This document shows, one piece after another, positions 1 to 7,640 of a stretch of DNA of 64,000 bases. How positions within the stretch are numbered: the first letter of the stretch is position 1; the number at the start of each line of letters is the position of its first letter. The notes beneath the pieces were generated by a model. It saw only the letters and a list, made by a program, of their open reading frames with translations. It searched no databases and was not told where the DNA came from. The translations under genes and the position numbers were made by a program. The DNA is from Salinimicrobium marinum (GTDB lineage Bacteria; Bacteroidota; Bacteroidia; Flavobacteriales; Flavobacteriaceae), in assembly GCF_014651535.1 (NCBI RefSeq), contig NZ_BMXB01000001.1, positions 186,001-250,000 of the forward strand, given 5' to 3'.

Positions 1-248
1 GTTTTGCAGGAGATCGTAAAATGGTGATTTTGGTTCGTTTTTATTACTTCGAGGTGCTCCAGGAGCTTATCGAATTTTTCCTGAATTTCCTGGGATATGG
101 CTGAACCAGATCCTGCTTTTTCGGCATGTGCAGGAATGACGTGCAATAAATGCAACGTACAGGGTACCTCCCTAAAGAATTCCATAGCATATGCTGCGGC
201 ATTCTTTGAATTTTCAGAAAAATCTGTGGGCAGTAAGATATTCATCAT
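1..248 (-). CDS. Universal stress protein UspA family (N-terminal part, runs off the window)
   Basis: The minus-strand frame is open from an ATG at 248 (a second in-frame ATG is at 245) to the window edge, so about 82 N-terminal residues are visible and the C-terminus is missing. The protein begins MMNILLPTDFSENSKNAAAY, which has the first beta strand and the PTDFS signature of the Usp fold, followed by a LHLLHVIP strand. Usp proteins are cytosolic nucleotide-binding stress proteins. It lies downstream of the two-component regulator on the same strand, with a terminator between them, so it is probably a separate transcription unit. A second Usp is encoded at 4893-5723. Confidence 0.85.
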   Translation of the reverse strand, partial: MMNILLPTDFSENSKNAAAYAMEFFREVPCTLHLLHVIPAHAEKAGSGSAISQEIQEKFDKLLEHLEVIKTNQNHHFTISCK

Positions 249-392
249 CAGTCACATCTAAATTACTCTGCAAAAGTAGACCAGAAGTACAGCTGAAAAA
301 ATGATGAAAATCAGTTATGAAGTAATTAGACAGGAAAAATATAATCCGGTAATCGGGGGTAAGCCGAAATGTTCCTGTAGTGTACCGGAAAG

Positions 393-420
393 TAAAAACC
401 CCCTTCCTCAAGGAAGGGGG
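393..420 (-). terminator. Intrinsic terminator of the response-regulator gene
   Basis: A perfect 10-bp stem (CCCCCTTCCT and its complement, 399-420) with a two-base loop is followed on the minus strand by a run of five T. It starts a few bases after the stop codon of the minus-strand regulator gene that ends at 427. Confidence 0.85.
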
Positions 421-426
421 CTGGAA

Positions 427-1479
427 TTAACTAATCTTTTTAAGGGTTTCCACATCAAGGATCTTGATATTTCGACCTTCTATCTCTATTATGCCTTCTT
501 TCTTAAAATCTGATAGAGTTCTAATAAGAGTTTCAGAAGCCATACCTGCTACACTGGCAAGGTCACTGCGCGAGATCCGGATGCTTTGTGTGGGGAACCT
601 TCTTATCTTCTGAGAAAATAAAAGGATAGTCCTGGCAGTTTTTTTACGCACAGAACCATAAGCCATTTCCAGAAGCTGCTCCTTAATTCCTGATATGTTT
701 TCTCCCATTACATCAATAAGATCAAAGGTGATCTTGCTGTTTTTGGAAAGAATGTCCTTAAGTTCTTCCTTTGAAACTGCATAAAGCCGGGTATCTTCCA
801 TAGCTGTAGCATATTCCTTGTAAGCCGTGGTTTTTTGAAAGGATAAATTTCCGAAGAAATCTCCTTCCTTATATAAGGAGGTAATAAGCTCCTTCCCGTA
901 CTGGTCCATCTGGTGGCTTTTTACCACTCCCTTATCCACAAAAAAGAAATGATTGCTTTGTTTTCCCTCTTCGTAAATGGTCTCTCCAGATTTATAATTC
1001 TGTTCTTCATACCCTTTTACAAATTCCCGCAGATCATTTAACGATGCAATTTGCTGCTCCTCTTCTTCCGGGGCAGAGGTTTCTTCTTTCTCTCTTAATT
1101 TTTTGAGAATTGAAACTTTTGCCATGCGGCTTTCAATAGCGCTTATCAATTCTTCTTCCTCAAAAGGTTTGGTGAGATAATCATCTGCACCAAGATCCAT
1201 TCCTTTACGAATGTCTTTATGTTCTGTCTTGGCAGATAAAAATATAAAGGGGATATGCTGGGTGGCAGGATCTTCGGCTAAAGTTTGCAAAACTCCGTAT
1301 CCATCCATTTCGGGCATCATAATGTCACAAACCACAATATCGGGTAATTCTTTTTTTGCCAGGGCAGCACCAGATTTTCCGTTGGCTGCAGTAATGACTT
1401 CATAATCTGAAAGTTCTAAAAGTTCTGCAGTGTTTTCCCGTACAACGGTATCGTCTTCTATAAATAATATTTTTTTCAT
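427..1479 (-). CDS. Response regulator receiver fused to a CRP/FNR-type transcription factor
   Basis: This 350-aa protein has three parts. Residues 1-120 are a CheY-like receiver with the acidic pair E8/D9-D10, phospho-acceptor D52 in VVCDIMMP, S82 and K104 in YLTKPF. Residues about 145-265 are a cyclic-nucleotide-binding-like beta barrel (FFFVDKGVVK, KEGDFFGNLSF). Residues about 300-331 are a Crp-type winged helix (RISRSDLASVAGMASETLIR). No cysteine cluster of the oxygen-sensing FNR type is visible. It probably receives phosphate from the PAS kinase encoded 68 bp upstream on the same strand and acts as a DNA-binding regulator. The receiver-CRP order is less common than receiver-HTH. Target genes cannot be read from the sequence. 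Confidence 0.88.
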   Translation of the reverse strand: MKKILFIEDDTVVRENTAELLELSDYEVITAANGKSGAALAKKELPDIVVCDIMMPEMDGYGVLQTLAEDPATQHIPFIFLSAKTEHKDIRKGMDLGADDYLTKPFEEEELISAIESRMAKVSILKKLREKEETSAPEEEEQQIASLNDLREFVKGYEEQNYKSGETIYEEGKQSNHFFFVDKGVVKSHQMDQYGKELITSLYKEGDFFGNLSFQKTTAYKEYATAMEDTRLYAVSKEELKDILSKNSKITFDLIDVMGENISGIKEQLLEMAYGSVRKKTARTILLFSQKIRRFPTQSIRISRSDLASVAGMASETLIRTLSDFKKEGIIEIEGRNIKILDVETLKKIS

Positions 1480-1547
1480 TTTACTGAATTTAATGAGCCG
1501 GTGGTGCGACTTAACTTATTTGAGGATTAAAAATGTATTTGCGTCTG

Positions 1548-2789
1548 TTATTCTTTTATTAATGGCAATTCTACAGAAAATGTTGTGCCCACATTTTCTT
1601 TACTCGTAAAGTGAATAGAACCTCCAAGATTTTCAAGATGTACTTTTGCAATATTAAGACCAATTCCTGTTCCCTGGTTTAATAACGCATTTTCTGCTCT
1701 AAAATAACGTTCAAAGATATGTTTTTGATCCTTTTCGGGAATACCCATTCCCTGATCTGTTATTTCAAAAAAGATCTTTTTGTCATTTATCTTAATATCA
1801 AATTTGATGAGGGTGTTTTCCGGAGAATATTTGATGGCATTTCCAAGTAAATTGGAAAGGACCAGTTCCAGGATCTTTTCATCCTGAAGAAGTGTAATGT
1901 TTTCGATATTTTGAGGATATTCAATATCCTGTCCACTTTTTAGAGTAACATTGGCGTTATAGACCACTTCATTTACCAGCTTACTAAGGTTAAACGAGGT
2001 GTATTTGTAATTTACCTTTCCGGTCTCCAGGCGTTCAATAGACAGGAAGTCGTTCAAAATATTATCTAAATAATGTACTTTGTTCTTAATGGTGTTGAAG
2101 TGTTTCTCTCTTTTTTCCTGCTGTTCTTCCAGTTTGTATTTTCCTGCAAGTACTACAGAAGTGAGTATCCCGCTAAGTGGGGTTTTAAATTCATGGGAAA
2201 CAAGGGATAGGAATTTTGTCTTTAATTCATTAAGCTCGATCTCCTTCTGTAAGGCATTCTTCATCTTATTTTCGGCAAGTTTTCTCTTCCTTATCTCCTG
2301 CTCAAGGCTCACATTGACATTCTGGAGTTTTTCAATGCTTTCTTCCAGCTCTTTGGTGCGGACTTTTATTTTTCCTTCCAGTTCATTATTCAGCTCATAA
2401 ATTTGTCGCTGCGTTTCTTTTCTTACCGAAATATCAATGATAAGGGACATCACATACCGCTGACCTTTCATTTCGAAAGGATTCAATCCGGCTTCCACAG
2501 GGAACTGCTCTCCATTCTTCTTAATGCCGTAAAGATCGCGTCCATGGCCCATTTGCCGCTGTTCGCTGTGCTCCAGGAAGCCTTTAAAGTGTTTGGGGTG
2601 ATCTCCTTTATAATGTGGGGGAATCAAAATATTAAGAGGTTGTCCTAATAATTCCCCCTGTTCATAGCCAAACATCTTTTCAGCTGCGAGGTTGACTTCC
2701 ACAATAATTTGGGCTTCATCGACTACAATGATCCCTTCGGAAGCAGCATTGAAGAGGACATTAAAGAGATTTGCGTTTTTTTCGAACAT
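1548..2789 (-). CDS. PAS-domain sensor histidine kinase
   Basis: This 413-aa protein has no transmembrane segment, so it is probably a soluble sensor. A PAS domain (about residues 8-122, with a FixL-like GYEQGELLG and NPFEMKGQRYVMSLIIDIS) is followed by a long coiled coil (about 125-190). The HisKA domain has the phospho-accepting H199 in SLVSHEFKTPLSG. The HATPase domain has the N-box around N317, the G1 box DQGMGIP (345-351) and the G2 box GTGIGL (373-378). It lies immediately upstream of the receiver-CRP gene on the same strand, so the two are probably a co-transcribed kinase-regulator pair. The PAS ligand (haem, flavin or other) cannot be told from the sequence. Confidence 0.9.
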   Translation of the reverse strand: MFEKNANLFNVLFNAASEGIIVVDEAQIIVEVNLAAEKMFGYEQGELLGQPLNILIPPHYKGDHPKHFKGFLEHSEQRQMGHGRDLYGIKKNGEQFPVEAGLNPFEMKGQRYVMSLIIDISVRKETQRQIYELNNELEGKIKVRTKELEESIEKLQNVNVSLEQEIRKRKLAENKMKNALQKEIELNELKTKFLSLVSHEFKTPLSGILTSVVLAGKYKLEEQQEKREKHFNTIKNKVHYLDNILNDFLSIERLETGKVNYKYTSFNLSKLVNEVVYNANVTLKSGQDIEYPQNIENITLLQDEKILELVLSNLLGNAIKYSPENTLIKFDIKINDKKIFFEITDQGMGIPEKDQKHIFERYFRAENALLNQGTGIGLNIAKVHLENLGGSIHFTSKENVGTTFSVELPLIKE

Positions 2790-2898
2790 GAATAAGGGTG
2801 ACTTTTTCTTTTAGCTAATTTACAAAGCCTGCATTGATTTTGCAGAATTAGTGGAAAGTTTTCTGAACAATCCCCGAAAACCTTCTTTAGGAGCTATA

Positions 2899-2930
2899 AA
2901 AAATCCGGTGAAATCATATCTCACCGGATT
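2899..2930 (-). terminator. Intrinsic terminator after the small membrane-protein gene
   Basis: A perfect 10-bp stem (AATCCGGTGA at 2902-2911 and its complement at 2921-2930) is followed on the minus strand by six T. It lies 63 bp past the stop codon of the 69-aa gene. A second inverted repeat (2935-2943 with 2986-2994) lies between the gene end and this hairpin. Confidence 0.8.
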
Positions 2931-2993
2931 CTCCATACAGGCCATCTCGTTCAAAAAATCCATCTACATCAAACTTACCTAAGTCGGCCTGTA

Positions 2994-3203
2994 TTAGCCT
3001 TTTTCTTCTTCGCTGGAAATAAAATCTTTGTCTGCCGGAAGTACATTATCTGCAAGTTTTGTTACTCCCATTGCTATAAGTACTGCAGTGATAACAAAAA
3101 ATAAAAATTTCACCATGAGGCTATCCTGTAATACATCGCTGTAAAACGTGAGAAATAGCTCGATCGCCAAAAATGCTATTTGAAAACTTGCCTTTAATAC
3201 CAT
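2994..3203 (-). CDS. Small two-helix membrane protein of unknown function
   Basis: This 69-aa protein has two predicted membrane helices (about residues 5-22 and 31-50) and a short acidic C-terminal tail (DKDFISSEEEKG). I do not recognise the family. It is followed by an intrinsic terminator on its own strand, and a TATCTTTA box resembling the Bacteroidota -7 element lies just upstream, so it is probably its own small transcription unit. It could be a stress or envelope small protein, but nothing in the sequence assigns a role. Confidence 0.6.
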   Translation of the reverse strand: MVLKASFQIAFLAIELFLTFYSDVLQDSLMVKFLFFVITAVLIAMGVTKLADNVLPADKDFISSEEEKG

Positions 3204-3384
3204 GATAAAATTTATGGTCTAAAGATACATTGATTGCCAGTAATTTAAAATTTAATATATGCAGTTTGACTAAAATTTAACGCACGTCTTCGGGAAAGTT
3301 AATTTATTAGGTTAAAACTTCTATAAACGCCCATGTAGAGTCTTTGAAGATTTGTACTTTGAGTATCTTTAAAACAAGAAACCA

Positions 3385-4896
3385 TTGAAAAAAAGCAGGA
3401 AAGCCGGCTTTATCTTCCTGGCAGTAATTGCAGTCATACTAATAGTTCTGTTTTTGCTGGGATTTTATGCCGAACAACAAATAAAGAAATCATTTGATGA
3501 AGATCTTTCAGGAATCCTTACTTATGAAGAACTGGATGTAAGTGTAGTTAACAGAAGGATCACATTAACCCGGCCGGAGATCAATTATGCCGAAAATAAT
3601 ATGGAAGCTTCAGAAATTTCGGTGGATGGTATTAATTATTATCAATATCTGGTAAACAAGAAAATCAGGATTGGAATAATTGAAATCACAGATCCGGAAA
3701 TTATTCTTCGGGATAAAGAAGAAGATTCTGCAACCGGAGACAGTGAAAGCGAGTTTGAAGAAGACATTGTGGTGAATTCTGTAGAGATCAAAAACGGAAC
3801 ACTTCTGAAAACAGAAAATGATACGGCTACGACAGATATGTTCCTGTCTTTAAGAAATTTCAGAATTACAGATGTTTCGGTAAATGCCGAAGCTATGAAG
3901 AAGAAAATACCTTTTGGATACGACACTTATAATTTTGAAGTGGACTCCCTTCGAATGGAACTCAATGATCAGCATAATTTCAGTACAGGTGCTTTTAGTG
4001 GTGATAATGGAAATTTTTCCATCGATGACCTAAGAATAATTCCTAAGTATGATAAGGTGGAATTTCAAAGGCATATTCCCTACGAAAAGGATCGGTTTGA
4101 GCTATTGATCAAAAATGTATCCCTAAAGGATCTTTCCTGGATATTTGAAAATGACAGTTTGCGGTTAGAATCCAGTTTATTGATTGTAAATAGGGGAGAC
4201 CTGGAAGTATACCGGAACAAACTCATTCGCGATGACCCGCGGATTAAAACCCTGTACAGTGAAAAACTCCGGAACATGCCGGTAAAGGTCGATATTAATG
4301 AAATTCAGGTAAAGAATACAAAAATTGTCTACCAGGAGAAAATCAATGAAGATCGGCCTCCCGGAGAAGTGGAATTCTACGAAGTAGATGCAGAAATTCA
4401 GGATCTTACAAACATCGGGATGGGGCAGGAGGATTTCCCGAAAACAAAAATAACTGCCAATGCCCTTTTTCATAATGAAACTCCGCTTCAGATTAACTGG
4501 GAGTTTGATATAAGTAGTAAAACAGATGCTTTCACTATTTCCGGAAACCTGGAGAAAGTTTCAGAAGGTGCCATTAATTCTTTCCTGCGACCGGCTATGA
4601 ATGTGGAAGCCAGGGGAGGAATTGAATCCTTGTATTTCACCTATTCGGGAAATGATGATGCTGCACAGGGGGATGTGCGGATTGTTTATACAGATTTTAA
4701 GGTAAATGTATTAAAAGACGATGGTACAGAAAAAAGCTCCTTCTGGTCTGCTGTGGCAAATTTATTTATATCTAACGACGCAGTGAATGATGATGTTGAA
4801 AACAACGATCTTGAGGTGACTCGTGACAAAAATAAGTCCTTCTGGAATTACCTTTGGTTAATGGTGCGTGAAGGAGCTTTGGCTTCTTTTATTTAG
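3385..4896 (+). CDS. AsmA-like membrane-anchored envelope protein
   Basis: This 503-aa protein has one N-terminal transmembrane helix (about residues 7-28) followed by a large beta-rich region. The YEELDVSVVNRRITLTRPEI segment and the repeated short beta strands resemble AsmA/DUF748-type proteins, whose larger relatives bridge the periplasm and carry lipids. The assignment is by general pattern only. Translation starts at a TTG. A TTTG box at 3343 and a TATCTTTA box at 3364 lie just upstream and give a very short leader. The last codons overlap by 4 bp the stop of the convergent Usp gene, and no terminator is seen between them. Confidence 0.6.
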   Translation: MKKSRKAGFIFLAVIAVILIVLFLLGFYAEQQIKKSFDEDLSGILTYEELDVSVVNRRITLTRPEINYAENNMEASEISVDGINYYQYLVNKKIRIGIIEITDPEIILRDKEEDSATGDSESEFEEDIVVNSVEIKNGTLLKTENDTATTDMFLSLRNFRITDVSVNAEAMKKKIPFGYDTYNFEVDSLRMELNDQHNFSTGAFSGDNGNFSIDDLRIIPKYDKVEFQRHIPYEKDRFELLIKNVSLKDLSWIFENDSLRLESSLLIVNRGDLEVYRNKLIRDDPRIKTLYSEKLRNMPVKVDINEIQVKNTKIVYQEKINEDRPPGEVEFYEVDAEIQDLTNIGMGQEDFPKTKITANALFHNETPLQINWEFDISSKTDAFTISGNLEKVSEGAINSFLRPAMNVEARGGIESLYFTYSGNDDAAQGDVRIVYTDFKVNVLKDDGTEKSSFWSAVANLFISNDAVNDDVENNDLEVTRDKNKSFWNYLWLMVREGALASFI

Positions 4897-5723
4897 ATCC
4901 TGAACGTTACTACCGGAATATTGGCATGGTTCACAAGGTCTTCGCTAATGCTGCCATTGAAAAAGTGAGAAAGGCCTTTTCTGCCATGAGTTGCCATACC
5001 TACGAGGTCTGCATTGATCTTTCCGGCAAAATTAAGGATCCCGTTCTCCACTGAAGAGTCATTGTGGACGTGGAATTCGTAATTATTGAAAGAAGAACCT
5101 TCCATGTATTTTTTCAGGTTATTATCTGTGTCGACCGAAGTTTGAAATTCATTGGCTGTATTGACAAACACCAAATGCAATTTTGCATCCATGAGGGTAG
5201 CAAATTCTATAGCCTGTTGTAATGCGCTTTTGCTTTCCAAACTTAAATTGGTAGCAAAAACGAAATTTTCTATTTTAAAGTTGGGGCGGTCTCTTTTGAC
5301 AACCAGTACAGGAATATCTGAAGTTCGCACCACTTTTTCGGTATTGGAGCCAACGAACATTTCTTTAAAACCTGTGGCGCCCTGAGAGCCCATTACGATA
5401 AAATCACAGTCATATTTTTTACTAATTTCCATAATACCATCAAAAGCCTGATGGAATTGAACCGTTTCATGAACGGTTAAACCCTCAAGATATGGCTTGT
5501 TTAAAACTTCAGAAAAACGCTTTCTTGCCAGTTTCATGAAATATATAGCCTCAGGTAAATCGCTTGTGCGGGTGCCACCTACTGGATTTGTCATATCCAC
5601 CGGAAGTTCGATCATGTGAAGGAGGTAGATCTCACCTTTATATTTTTTTGCCAGTTGTGCGGCTATTTTTAAAGCATTTTCAGCATGTTCAGAAAAGTCG
5701 GTTGGGACCAGTAATTTTTTCAT
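4893..5723 (-). CDS. Tandem-domain universal stress protein
   Basis: This 276-aa protein has two Usp domains (about residues 1-145 and 150-276). The first has the ATP-binding pattern G-x2-G-x9-G-S in GSQGATGFKEMFVGS. The second has the same pattern with the first glycine changed to alanine (ATHGRKGLSHFFNGS), so it may bind nucleotide less well. Tandem Usp proteins are common in Flavobacteriia. It is transcribed away from rimP from a shared 170-bp intergenic region and converges with the AsmA-like gene. Confidence 0.9.
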   Translation of the reverse strand: MKKLLVPTDFSEHAENALKIAAQLAKKYKGEIYLLHMIELPVDMTNPVGGTRTSDLPEAIYFMKLARKRFSEVLNKPYLEGLTVHETVQFHQAFDGIMEISKKYDCDFIVMGSQGATGFKEMFVGSNTEKVVRTSDIPVLVVKRDRPNFKIENFVFATNLSLESKSALQQAIEFATLMDAKLHLVFVNTANEFQTSVDTDNNLKKYMEGSSFNNYEFHVHNDSSVENGILNFAGKINADLVGMATHGRKGLSHFFNGSISEDLVNHANIPVVTFRI

Positions 5724-5816
5724 GGAGTTAGTTGTAAATAAGTAATTCTGTTTGAATTATAAAATTACAAATATTTTTTCATTTGGAATCTTGTTTTCTT
5801 TCTACAAAAATATTAT

Positions 5817-5824
5817 TATATTTG
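5817..5824 (+). promoter_or_regulatory. Probable -7 element of the rimP-nusA-infB operon
   Basis: TATATTTG matches the Bacteroidota -7 consensus TAnnTTTG. The nearest upstream TTG (5791) is 23 bp away, which is a long spacing. Transcription would begin near 5831, about 60 nt before rimP. Confidence 0.6.
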
Positions 5825-5851
5825 CACCGTTGAAGCGAAAAAAAGTACAGC

Positions 5852-5877
5852 GAGGGGACGAAAAGTCCCCTCTTTTT
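5852..5877 (+). terminator. Intrinsic terminator inside the rimP leader (putative attenuator)
   Basis: An 8-bp stem (GAGGGGAC at 5852 pairing with GTCCCCTC at 5865-5872, loop GAAAA) is followed by TTTTTATA. It lies after the predicted rimP promoter and 17 bp before the rimP ATG, in the same orientation, with no gene upstream on this strand to terminate. The position fits transcription attenuation of the operon, which itself encodes the termination factor NusA. I see no competing anti-terminator stem that I can defend. Confidence 0.75.
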
Positions 5878-5893
5878 ATAGTCAGTAACGAAG

Positions 5894-6355
5894 ATGTTAA
5901 GAGATAGAGTAGAAAATTTGCTGGAGGAAGCCTTCGAAGAAAATAATTCATTATTTTTAATAGAGTTAAAGGTAGACAACAATAATCACATAAGTGTGAT
6001 CATTGATGGAGATGAAGGGGTTGCTGTAAGTGACTGTATAGCAGTGAGTAGGAAGATAGAGCATAATCTTGATCGTGAAGAGGAAGATTTCTCGCTGGAG
6101 GTAGCTTCTGCCGGCGTTTCTCAACCACTAACCTTACCGCGACAATACAAGAAGAACATAGGTCGTAAACTTGCTGTGACTACTTCTAAAGAGAAAATAG
6201 AAGGAGAATTAGTGAGTGTAGAAGATGAAGCGATAACGCTTAAATGGAAAACGAGGGAGCCTAAACCTGTAGGAAAAGGAAAGGTGACTGTAACTAAAGA
6301 AGCTGTGTTGCCCATAGAGGAGATTGATGAGGCAAAGGTTATAATAACATTTTAA
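5894..6355 (+). CDS. rimP: Ribosome maturation factor RimP
   Basis: RimP is a 30S assembly factor needed for the central pseudoknot region of 16S rRNA. The 153-aa product has the N-terminal alpha/beta domain ([10 protein letters not shown], then the family hallmark [20 protein letters not shown] at about residues 68-87) and a C-terminal Sm-like beta barrel. The length is typical. It is the first gene of the conserved rimP-nusA-infB operon, 12 bp ahead of nusA, and sits directly behind the leader hairpin. Confidence 0.95.
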   Translation: MLRDRVENLLEEAFEENNSLFLIELKVDNNNHISVIIDGDEGVAVSDCIAVSRKIEHNLDREEEDFSLEVASAGVSQPLTLPRQYKKNIGRKLAVTTSKEKIEGELVSVEDEAITLKWKTREPKPVGKGKVTVTKEAVLPIEEIDEAKVIITF

Positions 6356-6367
6356 CAGAATATTGAT

Positions 6368-7609
6368 ATGGAGAATATCGCGTTAATAGAGTCGTTCTCA
6401 GAATTTAAAGATGACAAACTTATAGATCGTGTTACACTAATGGCGATCCTGGAGGATGTTTTCAGAAATGCTTTGAAGAAAAAGTACGGGGAAGACGACA
6501 ATTTTGACATAATTGTGAATCCCGATAAAGGGGATTTGGAGATTTGGAGGAACCGTGTGGTGGTAGCCGATGGAGAAGTGGAAGATCCAAACCAGGAGAT
6601 ATCCCTTACAGAAGCACGTAAGATCGAACCTGATTTTGAAGTAGGGGAAGATGTTTCGGAAGAAGTGAAGTTAATTGATCTTGGGCGTCGTTCTATTCTG
6701 GCCCTGCGCCAAAACCTGATCTCTAAGATTCATGAGCACGACAATACTAATATTTTCAAGCACTTTAAGGAGCTTGAAGGAGAGATTTATACGGCTGAGG
6801 TTCATCATATTCGTCACAGGGCAATAATTTTGCTGGATGACGAAGGAAACGAAATAATTTTACCTAAAGATCGCCAGATTCCATCAGATTTCTTCAGAAA
6901 AGGAGAAAATGTACGGGGGATTATTGAAAGCGTGGAATTGAAAGGAAATAAACCTTCCATTTTGATGTCAAGAACTTCTCCATTATTTTTGGAGAAATTA
7001 TTTGAACAGGAAATTCCTGAAGTTTTCGACGGACTGATTACGGTTAAAAAAGTAGTTCGTATTCCGGGAGAAAAAGCGAAAGTAGCGGTTGATTCCTACG
7101 ATGACAGGATAGATCCTGTTGGAGCTTGTGTGGGGATGAAAGGTTCAAGGATCCACAGTATTGTGAGAGAGCTTGGGAATGAAAATATTGATGTAATTAA
7201 TTTTACCACCAATAATCAATTATTGATTACCCGTGCGCTTAGTCCGGCAAAGATCACTTCATTGAAAATTGATGAAGAAAACAAACGTGCTGAGGTTATG
7301 CTGAAGCCCGAAGAGGTTTCCAAAGCAATTGGCCGTGGAGGTCATAACATTAGACTGGCTGGCCAGTTGACCGGTTATGAGATCGATGTGTTTAGAGAAG
7401 GTGTTGAGGAAGATGTGGAATTGAGAGAATTTGCAGATGAGATCGAAGATTGGGTGATCGAAGAATTTGCAAAAATCGGGCTGGATACAGCAAAAAGTAT
7501 TTTAGAGCAGGATGTAGATGATCTTGTTCGAAGAACCGATCTTGAAGAAGAGACCGTGAAAGATGTTATGCGGGTTCTAAGAGAAGAGTTTGAAGAAGAA
7601 AATAAGTAG
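6368..7609 (+). CDS. nusA: Transcription termination/antitermination factor NusA
   Basis: NusA binds RNA polymerase and modulates pausing, intrinsic termination and antitermination. The 413-aa product has the polymerase-binding N-terminal domain (about 1-130), an S1 domain (about 135-200) and two KH domains (GACVGMKGSRIHSIVRELG, then KAIGRGGHNIRLAGQLTG). It lacks the C-terminal acidic repeats of the longer E. coli protein, which is normal outside proteobacteria. The gene lies between rimP and infB. Because NusA can strengthen intrinsic termination, it could feed back on the leader hairpin at 5852. That is inference. Confidence 0.96.
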   Translation: MENIALIESFSEFKDDKLIDRVTLMAILEDVFRNALKKKYGEDDNFDIIVNPDKGDLEIWRNRVVVADGEVEDPNQEISLTEARKIEPDFEVGEDVSEEVKLIDLGRRSILALRQNLISKIHEHDNTNIFKHFKELEGEIYTAEVHHIRHRAIILLDDEGNEIILPKDRQIPSDFFRKGENVRGIIESVELKGNKPSILMSRTSPLFLEKLFEQEIPEVFDGLITVKKVVRIPGEKAKVAVDSYDDRIDPVGACVGMKGSRIHSIVRELGNENIDVINFTTNNQLLITRALSPAKITSLKIDEENKRAEVMLKPEEVSKAIGRGGHNIRLAGQLTGYEIDVFREGVEEDVELREFADEIEDWVIEEFAKIGLDTAKSILEQDVDDLVRRTDLEEETVKDVMRVLREEFEEENK

Positions 7610-7640
7610 AAATAAAAGAGGTTAATTTAGAGGGCAATTT

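Noticed and set aside
301-513. A 70-aa plus-strand frame beginning MMKISYEVIRQ
   Set aside because: It crosses the terminator hairpin and enters the response-regulator gene on the other strand, with no promoter or family pattern.
2820-2963. A 47-aa minus-strand frame (MDFLNEMACMENPVRYDFTG...) between the histidine kinase and the small membrane-protein gene
   Set aside because: It runs across a strong intrinsic terminator hairpin on its own strand, has no recognisable homology and no upstream signal, so chance is more likely.
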